From: Opitutia bacterium UBA7876
GTDB taxonomy: Bacteria; Verrucomicrobiota; Verrucomicrobiia; Opitutales; Seribacteraceae
Direction: 5' to 3'
Assembly: GCA_002500665.1 (NCBI GenBank)
Contig: DLRY01000048.1
Location: 4,957 to 17,218, forward strand
DNA length: 12,262 nucleotides
A model generated the notes under the pieces. It did not search any database. It worked only from the letters and a program-made list of their open reading frames with translations, and was not told the origin of the DNA. A program made the translations under genes and the position numbers. Shown here piece after piece: positions 1 to 5,856 of the stretch (position 1 is its first letter; every line of letters starts with the position of its first letter).

Positions 1-1495
1 TTGCTTGAACGGACGTCCGTTCCCCGCTGAGGGAGACCAGAAGGACCTTCCTCCGGTAGGATAGTTTGCCTGAGAGAAAACGGAGGGACTTGGCAAGCGC
101 GGAAGGATCTTCGAACTCGAAGGAGCGAATCCTCGAGTCGAGGACTGCGGAGCACCAGAAAACGTGCAGGGATGGAGGGCCACCGGGTTTGCCGGGAGGG
201 GTGGAATAATGGCGGAAGAGGAGCTCGTCGCTTCCGAAGCGAAAACGGTGAAGGGATTCCGAATCAACCAGCCTGACCCCCGAATACTGCATGCAGGTCT
301 CGGGGTCGTGGTTGCGGCTGCACAGACTGGCGGCGGCGGAATCCTCAAGGTAGCCGAAGTGGATGACCCGGGCGGGAGCCCCGGGACCAATGGGAATTTG
401 GCCCTGCTTTCCGTAATCGAAGAGCAAGACCTCCCTCACGCCCTCGGGAATTACCGAGGCATCGGGGCCTAGGGCAACCTCCCAGGTGAAGTCCCCGGTC
501 TGGCCGGGCAAGCAGGCGAACCAGGCGATGACGAGAGCTTCGGGTAGAACGAAGGCGGCGGAATAGGTCCATGGGATGGTCCGGTTGCCGGAGCGTTTCA
601 TCTCCTTTTTCCGGTCCTTATTTCCGGAGGTTGCCTCCTTGTCGGAAAGGAGTCGCGCGATCAGCCAAAGAGAGATGAACGAGCAGATGATGAAGGAGTT
701 TCCGATTGCATCGTGCCAAGTTTCCCCGTCTTCGGGACCGAATTCCAGGAAAACGAGTGAGAGAGCCAGGGCCCGGAGCGAGTTAAAGCCCAGCGAGAGC
801 AGAATGCCTATCGTAATACCCAGGAGGGCGCGGATCCCATCGAGTCGGTAGTAAAGGGCGAAAAAGAGAGCGAAGGAGAGGAGGTTCTGGAGGGATCGAA
901 TCCCGCTGCAGGCCTGGTCGATGGAGATCGTTTCGCGGTCGACCAGGATGGCGTTGCCCATGACCTCCGCCGGGTGACCGAACCAGAGAAGGGCCTCTGC
1001 GGCGAAGGCGGCGACGATGAAGGTGAGGGAATGTACGACGCTCGACTCGAGGACGGCGGGCCAGGGCAGACAGGTCAGGAGGTAAAGGGTTGCCAAAGTC
1101 CAGGCTCGACGCGAAAAACCGAGGTTGGCCGCCCGGGCAAAACTATAGCTCAGGGCGGAAAGGGAGATCATCTCGAGCCAGAGAGGTATTCGCCAGAAGG
1201 GATCGGGTTCCCCGAGCATGCGGGAGGGAAACACGAGCAGGGCCGCCAGAGCCAGGGGCAAGAGCCAGGAGGATCCCGGGGATCCTTCCTCTTGGACCGG
1301 GCCTTTGCGGGACCGGGAGAGCAGAAGGATTGCGAGAAAGGGAACGCACCACCCGTGCGTGTAGTAACTGGCCTCGCTCCACCAGAGGCTGGCCCGCGAG
1401 AAGAGAGAAAGCCAGGCCAGCAAAAGGCAGGCCAAACCAACTGGGACGGACCAAGAGGAAAGCGTTCCGGGATCGTCGCTCCGGTGCTTGATCAT
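1..1495 (-). CDS. Exosortase with fused C-terminal EpsI-like domain (partial, C-terminus off the left edge)
   Basis: The frame is open from ATG at 1495 to the window edge, giving 498 residues and no stop. The N-terminal ~330 residues are a polytopic membrane protein with many Leu/Ile/Phe-rich helices. It has the exosortase signature: YYTHG near residue 50, LPWP near 143, ACSGIR at 195-200 with the presumed nucleophile C196, NSLR with R241, and a conserved H261 in TWHDAIGN. Cys, Arg and His form the known triad of the exosortase/archaeosortase family, which cuts C-terminal sorting signals and hands proteins to the cell envelope. After a basic linker and one more hydrophobic segment (about 312-330), a soluble region has the EpsI-type motif HDPETCMQYSG near residue 400. 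The start codon overlaps the stop of the upstream TPR gene (ATGA), so the two are probably translationally coupled. No PEP-CTERM-like substrate lies in the window. Family assignment is firm; the exosortase subtype is not resolved. Confidence 0.9.
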   Translation of the reverse strand, partial: MIKHRSDDPGTLSSWSVPVGLACLLLAWLSLFSRASLWWSEASYYTHGWCVPFLAILLLSRSRKGPVQEEGSPGSSWLLPLALAALLVFPSRMLGEPDPFWRIPLWLEMISLSALSYSFARAANLGFSRRAWTLATLYLLTCLPWPAVLESSVVHSLTFIVAAFAAEALLWFGHPAEVMGNAILVDRETISIDQACSGIRSLQNLLSFALFFALYYRLDGIRALLGITIGILLSLGFNSLRALALSLVFLEFGPEDGETWHDAIGNSFIICSFISLWLIARLLSDKEATSGNKDRKKEMKRSGNRTIPWTYSAAFVLPEALVIAWFACLPGQTGDFTWEVALGPDASVIPEGVREVLLFDYGKQGQIPIGPGAPARVIHFGYLEDSAAASLCSRNHDPETCMQYSGVRLVDSESLHRFRFGSDELLFRHYSTPPGKPGGPPSLHVFWCSAVLDSRIRSFEFEDPSALAKSLRFLSGKLSYRRKVLLVSLSGERTSVQA

Positions 1496-3414
1496 GGATC
1501 GTCTGAGAGGGCTTCCCGAAGAAGGACCTTCTCGGGTTGAAGGAGGAGGGCGAGATGGTCCGCGGGTGCCCATTTGCGGGCCAGTTCGGCTGCTCCGCTT
1601 CTCTTGAGAGCGACGGCTCCGATGACCCGCTGGGTGGGACAGAGCGGAGGATCGGATGCAAAGTCTGTCCGCAGAAGAGCTAGGGCGGCGGCGGAGTCGC
1701 CCATGCGCAGGTAGCATAGGGCGAGCGCGTAGCGGGTGGAACGGCTCTGGGGATATTGGACGAGAGCCTTCTCGGCCCACTCGGCGCACCGGTCTAGGTC
1801 TTGACCGTAGGAGGCCTTGAGGAAACAAGTTTGCTGCTCGCCTGAAAAATTGGAAACCGAGTTGGGCATGGCCGTTTCAAGGAGGGTTTTCCTGAGGGCC
1901 TCGTGGTCCCCCAACCGCCGGTAGCAAGTCGCGAGCAGATACTTGATGCCAGGGTTGTCCCGGCTGCGCCGTTCGAGTTCGTTGATGAAGCCCAGTAGGA
2001 AAGTGGTGTTGTCGGTGAGGTGGATGAAGGAACGAATGCTGTCCAAATCCCCGGAGTCGGCCCTGGAGATGATCTCCTTGAAGTCCTTCTCGAACGATTC
2101 GGACGGACGGCTTTTCTCGAGGAGAAGAAAATCGAAGAAGCTTTTTTCGACGGTGGAAAGCGAACGGTTGGAGTCGGTCACCAGTTTACGGAAGGTTCCG
2201 CGGTCCCCGGCCGACAAGCTTGCTCGCATGGTGCGCAGGCGCCGTCCTTTTTCCCCGCTTGAGAGAGGATTCTTTTTCTCGAGAATCTGGAGGGAAGTCT
2301 CCGGCCGCCCGACCTGGTTGAGCAGGTCGATAATTTCCTTCTTGGTCGAATCCCGATGAAGATCGTCGAACTCCTGGCCTAGGATGAAGAAGAGCTTGTC
2401 GGCGCTTATTTTGCGTTCTCCATAGGCTGCATCCAGGCAGAGGATGGCATCGGTGAGGGTTGGGTTACCGAGATTCCAGAGGTGGACTGCGATGGATTTT
2501 TTTTCCTCCCGGGCAATGGAGGGCTGAAGGAGTAGTCTTCTGGATGCTTTTCGTGCCCGCTCGTCGTGTCCTTTGGCCGCCCCCCGCAGGTGAGACGTGC
2601 CCTGGGCGAAGAGGTAAGGCTGGCTCGATCCAAGGCATAGGTCCCAGAGGAAATCCCGTATCCTTGAGGAACCGGGGTTTGCGGCCAGGAATGACTTGGC
2701 GATGCGGAAAGCCTCGAATTCCCCTTGGGCTTCCCTGCGGGCACGGGCGAGGCATTGCAGGTAAGTCATTTCTTCGGATGCCTCGTCGAGGGAGGACTGC
2801 TCCTCCATCCAGGCAATGGCCAGCTCATTTTCCCCCAGAATGATGCAGTTGCGGGGATAGGACAACTTGTCTTCCGCGGTGGCCTGGGGGTGGTTGGCCA
2901 GTTCCAGAACCCATTCCATGGTCCGCGGATGCCTCAGGATAATGGCCGTCTTGACGAGCCGGCGCAGAACCTCCGCTTCCCCGGGTTTCAGGAGGTTCGA
3001 GCTTTGGCTGGTGAGAAAGGCGGTCCGGTAGTCCTTGGCCTCAAGAGCCGCCTTGGCGGTCTTGTTCAGTCGGTAGGCTTTGACTTCCTTGAGCATGGGG
3101 TAACCGATCCAGATTGTGAGCCCGAGCGCCGGAATGAGAATCGGAGCTAGAAGGGCGAGCTTCAGAGGCAGAGGCCTTTGCCCGGTCTTGAAAAGGAAGC
3201 GCACAAAGCGTGGACTCGTCCACTGGGGTCGCTTCCACCTTCTCCAGAACCGCCAGGAAGACCCTTTCTCGGTCCTGTTTACAATCCACCAAAGATAGGA
3301 CAGGTGCTTTTTTCGTTTCGATAGGTCAAAGATATTCCGTCTCCAAAGACGGAGGGATTTTACTTTCCTTTGAAAGATGAACTTCCAGTAGGACTTGGTG
3401 AAAAAAACGCTCAA
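1492..3414 (-). CDS. Membrane-anchored TPR-like repeat protein upstream of the exosortase
   Basis: Reading from a TTG at 3414 gives 640 residues. One hydrophobic segment lies at about 84-105 (LALLAPILIPALGLTIWIGY). A long, Ala/Leu-rich helical region then runs to the end. The clearest tetratricopeptide-like repeats are near 488-515 and 540-590 (for example RYALALCYLRMGDSAAALAL). This layout suggests a single-pass anchor holding a large helical repeat domain, probably outside the cytoplasm, that binds other proteins. The stop codon overlaps the exosortase start (ATGA), so it may be an exosortase accessory or exopolysaccharide-locus protein; that role is inferred from context only. The start is uncertain. 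TTG at 3414 has no clear ribosome-binding site, and residues 1-70 are unusually rich in Arg, Lys and Trp. A GTG at 3204 (V71) would give a short cytoplasmic tail before the membrane helix and may be the true start. Confidence 0.75.
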   Translation of the reverse strand: MSVFFTKSYWKFIFQRKVKSLRLWRRNIFDLSKRKKHLSYLWWIVNRTEKGSSWRFWRRWKRPQWTSPRFVRFLFKTGQRPLPLKLALLAPILIPALGLTIWIGYPMLKEVKAYRLNKTAKAALEAKDYRTAFLTSQSSNLLKPGEAEVLRRLVKTAIILRHPRTMEWVLELANHPQATAEDKLSYPRNCIILGENELAIAWMEEQSSLDEASEEMTYLQCLARARREAQGEFEAFRIAKSFLAANPGSSRIRDFLWDLCLGSSQPYLFAQGTSHLRGAAKGHDERARKASRRLLLQPSIAREEKKSIAVHLWNLGNPTLTDAILCLDAAYGERKISADKLFFILGQEFDDLHRDSTKKEIIDLLNQVGRPETSLQILEKKNPLSSGEKGRRLRTMRASLSAGDRGTFRKLVTDSNRSLSTVEKSFFDFLLLEKSRPSESFEKDFKEIISRADSGDLDSIRSFIHLTDNTTFLLGFINELERRSRDNPGIKYLLATCYRRLGDHEALRKTLLETAMPNSVSNFSGEQQTCFLKASYGQDLDRCAEWAEKALVQYPQSRSTRYALALCYLRMGDSAAALALLRTDFASDPPLCPTQRVIGAVALKRSGAAELARKWAPADHLALLLQPEKVLLREALSDDP

Positions 3415-3456
3415 GGATTGGGGTTGGATTACTTCCTAGCAAACAGCAAAAGTGCG

Positions 3457-3491
3457 GTCCAAGTCCACCAAAACCTTTGGGCGGCTTGGAC
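3457..3491. repeat. Nested inverted repeat in the divergent control region
   Basis: GTCCAAG (3457-3463) pairs with CTTGGAC (3485-3491). Inside it, CCAAA pairs with TTTGG around a three-base loop. The result is a two-tier hairpin in the space between the divergent TPR gene and the three-gene cassette. No strong T tract follows on either strand, so a simple terminator is unlikely; a regulator site or leader structure is possible. The rest of 3415-3600 holds short direct repeats and the ribosome-binding site of the next gene, and no credible extra gene. Confidence 0.5.
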
Positions 3492-3500
3492 GCCGTCTCC

Positions 3501-3516
3501 TATGACGCGTATGACG
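3501..3516. repeat. Direct repeat TATGACG x2
   Basis: TATGACG occurs at 3501-3507 and 3510-3516, nine bases apart, and the pair is flanked by two copies of CGTCTCC (3494-3500 and 3515-3521). A tight direct repeat in a divergent intergenic region fits an operator for a regulator, but no binding protein can be named. Confidence 0.35.
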
Positions 3517-3566
3517 TCTCCCTTGGTGGCGCCCGGGAAGGATCGAGTCCAGGGTAGGGGGATCAC

Positions 3567-3584
3567 TCAATCATTATCAATCAT
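3567..3584. repeat. Direct repeat TCAATCAT x2, just upstream of the 266-aa gene
   Basis: TCAATCAT is present at 3567-3574 and 3577-3584, with a ten-base period (one helical turn). It ends three bases before the ribosome-binding site of the gene at 3601. The site may be an operator or part of the promoter/early leader of the three-gene cassette. The ten-base phasing resembles sites bound by tandem regulator dimers; this is inference. Confidence 0.4.
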
Positions 3585-3586
3585 AC

Positions 3587-3593
3587 AAGGAGG
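3587..3593 (+). promoter_or_regulatory. Strong Shine-Dalgarno site that sets the start at 3601
   Basis: AAGGAGG sits seven bases before ATG 3601. It decides this start over an in-frame extension back to 3370, which would run through the repeat-rich control region. Such a strong site contrasts with the signalling genes on the right, most of which have none. Confidence 0.8.
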
Positions 3594-3600
3594 AAAAACC

Positions 3601-4401
3601 ATGAGCTTAAACCGATTGCCTGAACCAAAGAAACCCGAGGGACGGATCCAAGCCCCGGCCCAAGTCGAATATTTCTACCCGAGGGAACATGCGATCCTCG
3701 CGGAATATTTCGAGGACAAGAAGAAACTAACCAAGGATGCCAAGAAGATCGATCCCTACGAGATCATCCCCTACGAAACCGAGTACGACGAGTCGGCGGA
3801 AGGGATCATCTGCCGGGAGGGAAGAGGGGGTCGCGATGGGTACGAGGCTATCCGCAACGCGGTCGCGCGCATTGCCCTTGCCCCGATCCGGGACGGGTTG
3901 CCGGTCTGGGGAACCTATGCGGACGGGCAGGTTCGTCATTCGAGGCAGCGCGACCAGCAGGGAGACCTGCCGGTGCGCGGATACAGGAGCGATCCGGTAC
4001 TCGCCGTTGCCATCAATTGGGCGGACTCGGGTCCGGGCTGCAGTTGGCCCCTGACCTACCACGTGGCGTGGATTCCGATTTACGATCAGTACGTGGTGAC
4101 CGTTTCCTACGATACGGACGATATTGAGGGTTACCTCGACGTCGCGATCGGTTGCTTGCCCGAGGGGGCCGGCGTGGAAACAGAACTCAAGAAGGTCATT
4201 CAAGGACACTGGGAGCGCGATGCCTACAACCTTCAGGCCTGGTCGTACTGCATAAACCCGGGCATCGTGAAGGATCCCTATGCATGGAGGGACGAAATCC
4301 ACTGGGGAATCGATGAGAATGGGGAAGAAATTTCCTATTCGGATGAGGAGGAGGACTGGTACGACGAGGATGAATACGATGAAGAGGAGGGCTCCTCGTG
4401 A
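3601..4401 (+). CDS. Unrecognised 266-aa protein with an acidic, Tyr-rich tail (cassette gene 1)
   Basis: I do not recognise the family. The protein is soluble, with no signal peptide or membrane segment. It starts with a Pro/Lys-rich stretch (to about residue 20), then a charged helix-like part (28-50). A central region rich in Trp, Tyr and Val (about 100-215) looks like a folded beta-rich core, for example YHVAWIPIYDQYVVTVSY. The last 25 residues are almost entirely Asp, Glu and Tyr (248-263). Four Cys are scattered (71, 147, 185, 217) with no metal-binding spacing. The strong ribosome-binding site at 3587 fixes the start. Its end overlaps the next gene by four bases (GTGA), so the two products are probably made in fixed ratio and may act together. 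The acidic tail could mimic nucleic acid or bind a basic partner, such as the small basic protein encoded two genes downstream; this is inference. Confidence 0.85.
   Translation: MSLNRLPEPKKPEGRIQAPAQVEYFYPREHAILAEYFEDKKKLTKDAKKIDPYEIIPYETEYDESAEGIICREGRGGRDGYEAIRNAVARIALAPIRDGLPVWGTYADGQVRHSRQRDQQGDLPVRGYRSDPVLAVAINWADSGPGCSWPLTYHVAWIPIYDQYVVTVSYDTDDIEGYLDVAIGCLPEGAGVETELKKVIQGHWERDAYNLQAWSYCINPGIVKDPYAWRDEIHWGIDENGEEISYSDEEEDWYDEDEYDEEEGSS
4384..4397 (+). promoter_or_regulatory. Shine-Dalgarno of cassette gene 2, sequestered in an inverted repeat
   Basis: GAGGAG at 4384-4389 is complementary to CTCCTC at 4392-4397, directly before the GTG start at 4398. The stem would bury the ribosome-binding site (AGGAGGG). 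Ribosomes finishing the upstream gene would open it, so translation of gene 2 should depend on gene 1. The Asp/Glu-rich coding tail of gene 1 supplies half of the stem. Confidence 0.5.
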
Positions 4402-4970
4402 GTGAGTACTTTTTCATTCGCGGATACGAGGATTTCAAGCGTCCTGAGGTCATTCCGGAATCATTCGTGGAAAAGGCTTATGGCTTTTACGAGCGACGGG
4501 GAACCCCTTTTCTTCAGAACGTTGAAAATCCAAGGCATGAGATTCACTACGACGGGCAGGTCCTGCACTTGGGGGAGCCGGTTGATCCGCCGAGTATACC
4601 CACTTGGCGGGAGTACTACCTCAATTACGAGGGTTACAGCCAAAAGGACTTAAAAAAACCAAACCTCCGCAAGATCACTTCGCAAATCGACTACGGGGAC
4701 TTGGACTCCGAAATGTCTTGTGAATATTTCTACGATCAATGGGCCCACAACCATTCTCCCGCAGCGGAATTCGCCCACTTGATCGAACGCCTTGAGGTAG
4801 GCACCGAGGACGCAAAGGCATGCGAAATTCTGGGGAGCCTGAAAAGGCACGAAGGGGCCTTCAGCGGTGCGGACGTTTTATACGTGACTTTGGACGAGCC
4901 AGTGACCCTGTCCTGGTTGCAATGGGCTTTTCAAGCAGCCGGAGAACCGGCCAACGTACGCAAACAATAG
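4398..4970 (+). CDS. Unrecognised 190-aa protein (cassette gene 2)
   Basis: I do not recognise the family. Translation starts at GTG 4398, whose last two bases are also the first two of gene 1's TGA; AGGAGGG lies six bases upstream. The protein is soluble and acidic overall, with many aromatic residues in the first 115 positions (for example REYYLNYEGY at 71-80 and CEYFYDQW at 108-115). A more helical second half follows, with a possible helix pair at 122-150. There is no signal peptide, membrane segment or recognisable catalytic motif. An N-terminal stretch (YFFIRGYEDF) and the later YFYDQW resemble the aromatic-acidic style of gene 1 (YFYPREH), but I cannot show homology. The four-base overlap and masked ribosome-binding site argue that it works with gene 1. 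Function unknown; real coding status is well supported by the operon layout. Confidence 0.8.
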   Translation: MSEYFFIRGYEDFKRPEVIPESFVEKAYGFYERRGTPFLQNVENPRHEIHYDGQVLHLGEPVDPPSIPTWREYYLNYEGYSQKDLKKPNLRKITSQIDYGDLDSEMSCEYFYDQWAHNHSPAAEFAHLIERLEVGTEDAKACEILGSLKRHEGAFSGADVLYVTLDEPVTLSWLQWAFQAAGEPANVRKQ

Positions 4971-4974
4971 GAGG
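4969..4974 (+). promoter_or_regulatory. Shine-Dalgarno site of the 58-aa gene
   Basis: AGGAGG overlaps the stop codon of the preceding gene and lies eight bases before ATG 4983. It is the main evidence that the short reading frame at 4983-5159 is a real gene and the third member of the cassette. Confidence 0.75.
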
Positions 4975-4982
4975 AAATCAAA

Positions 4983-5159
4983 ATGAGCAAGAGCAACACG
5001 GAATTGGTGGGTATGCATTCTACCAAGAGGCTGCCCGGGGAGGACAAGAGGGCATGGGCGAAAAGAATCGCCCGAGGATTCTTCAAGGGGCTCGAGGAAC
5101 TGGAGCGCAAAAACGGCTCGCTTCGACAACCGAGACCGGGTGACCGGAAGAAGGACTAG
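4983..5159 (+). CDS. Small basic 58-aa protein (cassette gene 3)
   Basis: ATG at 4983, eight bases after a near-perfect AGGAGG, opens a 58-residue frame ending in TAG at 5157-5159. About sixteen Lys/Arg against eight Asp/Glu make it clearly basic. The middle (about 20-43, with KRAWAKRIARGFFKGLEEL inside) should form an amphipathic helix, and the end is a Pro/Arg/Lys tail. I know of no matching family. Only 12 bases separate it from the preceding gene, so it belongs to the same transcript. A basic protein made with two acidic ones could be their binding partner or a nucleic-acid binder; that is inference. Its stop overlaps the stop of the convergent OB-fold gene within one CTAG. Confidence 0.7.
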   Translation: MSKSNTELVGMHSTKRLPGEDKRAWAKRIARGFFKGLEELERKNGSLRQPRPGDRKKD

Positions 5160-5551
5160 AAGACGACGTCGTCCCCGTCGTCCCCGTCCCCGTACTCGTC
5201 GTAGGTGTCGTAGGAGGAACTGTCGGGTTCGGTGGTTGCGGCGGGAGCCGGACCGTCGGACCCTCCCTCAGTCTCGAGCTTGTAGGCGCTGATGGAGGTG
5301 AACCATTTGGTTACCCCGTCGCGCCCCTGCCATTCGCGCCCGTTGACGCGGGCCTCGATGGTGACCCGGTCTCCCTTCTTGAGAGTCTGGCTCTTCTCGA
5401 TGTGGTCCTTGGTGAACTCCACGGCAATGGGGTTGGCCCATTTCCCGTCTCCGGTCTCCACTACGACCTCCTGCTTCCTGAATCCGTTGGCCCCGTATTC
5501 GCGGACCTCGTCCACATGGGTAACCTCTCCCTTGATCGTTACTTCGTTCAT
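5156..5551 (-). CDS. DUF3127-type OB-fold protein with SSB-like acidic tail
   Basis: This 131-residue protein starts at ATG 5551. Residues 1-93 match the DUF3127 pattern of small OB-fold proteins: strand MNEVTIKGEVTHV, then FRKQEVVVET (24-33), a middle block with VEFTKDHIEK (44-53), LKKGDRVTIEARVNGREW (57-74), and a closing strand WFTSISAYKLE. Members are thought to bind single-stranded nucleic acid, though this is less proven than for classical SSB. A Pro/Ala/Ser-rich linker (98-113) leads to an Asp/Tyr-rich tail ending DDGDDVVF. Classical SSB proteins end in an acidic tip with a hydrophobic C-terminal Phe that recruits repair enzymes; the likeness suggests a similar recruiting tail. The ribosome-binding site is weak. 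Upstream on the same strand lies a possible attenuator (5610-5630). It converges with the small basic gene, sharing the CTAG at 5156-5159. Confidence 0.8.
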   Translation of the reverse strand: MNEVTIKGEVTHVDEVREYGANGFRKQEVVVETGDGKWANPIAVEFTKDHIEKSQTLKKGDRVTIEARVNGREWQGRDGVTKWFTSISAYKLETEGGSDGPAPAATTEPDSSSYDTYDEYGDGDDGDDVVF

Positions 5552-5609
5552 TATGGATTCCGAGCTAAGGGGATTCGGAGGTTAAATCGAGACTTTTCGT
5601 TTACCGTGG

Positions 5610-5630
5610 AAAAAAAAGTCCGGTTCGGAC
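5610..5630 (-). terminator. Minus-strand hairpin plus eight T: intrinsic terminator or attenuator upstream of the OB-fold gene
   Basis: Read on the minus strand, GTCCG-AAC-CGGAC is followed at once by eight T (the A run at 5610-5617). The stem is short but GC-rich. No minus-strand gene ends here; the OB-fold gene starts 59 bases further on. It would therefore act as an attenuator in that gene's leader or end a short antisense RNA. Farther upstream on the same strand, GTTCGGAC (complement of 5718-5725) could pair with the first arm and prevent the hairpin. Confidence 0.45.
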
Positions 5631-5716
5631 GAATCAGCAGGGAGGGATCAACTGAGAGGACGCTCAGTCATCCGGTGGTGAACCAGCGTACATTCCTTTG
5701 GTCTGGGTGAAGATCG

Positions 5717-5838
5717 TGTCCGAACTTCTTTCGAGGTTTGACGGTCAGGGCTTTATGAGATAAAAAAGTTTCTATGTCCCTCTCTTGTATCCTTTGGCAA
5801 CCCGAGGCGCTCTTTCGGTTCGCAGGGCATGTCCGAAC
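5717..5838. repeat. Direct repeat TGTCCGAAC (two copies), inverted partial copy at 5623-5630
   Basis: TGTCCGAAC is present at 5717-5725 and 5830-5838, and its eight-base complement GTTCGGAC at 5623-5630. All three lie between the OB-fold gene and the first histidine kinase, on both sides of the candidate kinase promoter. They could be binding sites of one regulator or RNA pairing arms. Apart from these, 5552-5856 shows no credible gene. Confidence 0.4.
5738..5766 (+). promoter_or_regulatory. Candidate sigma70-type promoter of the signalling operon
   Basis: TTGACG at 5738-5743 (five of six consensus bases) and TAAAAA at 5761-5766 (four of six) are spaced by exactly 17 bases. Transcription would begin near 5773, leaving a leader of roughly 80 bases before the kinase ATG at 5857. 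It lies downstream of one TGTCCGAAC copy and upstream of the other. Confidence 0.35.
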
Positions 5839-5856
5839 GTTTATTTTGATTCGTCC

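Noticed and set aside
974..1661. Several long open frames on both strands across this stretch
   Set aside because: They are Gly/Arg/Pro-rich shadows of the exosortase and TPR genes, whose motifs and ATGA junction are unambiguous.
3370..3600. In-frame upstream extension of the 266-aa protein
   Set aside because: The extension runs through repeat-rich control sequence, has low-complexity translation unlike the core, and the strong AAGGAGG at 3587 fixes the start at 3601.
5660..5695. Nine-codon minus-strand frame (MYAGSPPDD) as a leader peptide for attenuation
   Set aside because: No suitably spaced ribosome-binding site and no run of a regulatory amino acid.
5402..5710. Plus-strand open frame across the OB-fold gene and spacer
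   Set aside because: It is antisense to a recognisable OB-fold protein and has no start signal.
5785..5856. TTG-started extension of the first kinase
   Set aside because: The extra 24 residues show no domain similarity, and no ribosome-binding site precedes the TTG. The ATG at 5857 sits just before the coiled coil shared with the second kinase.
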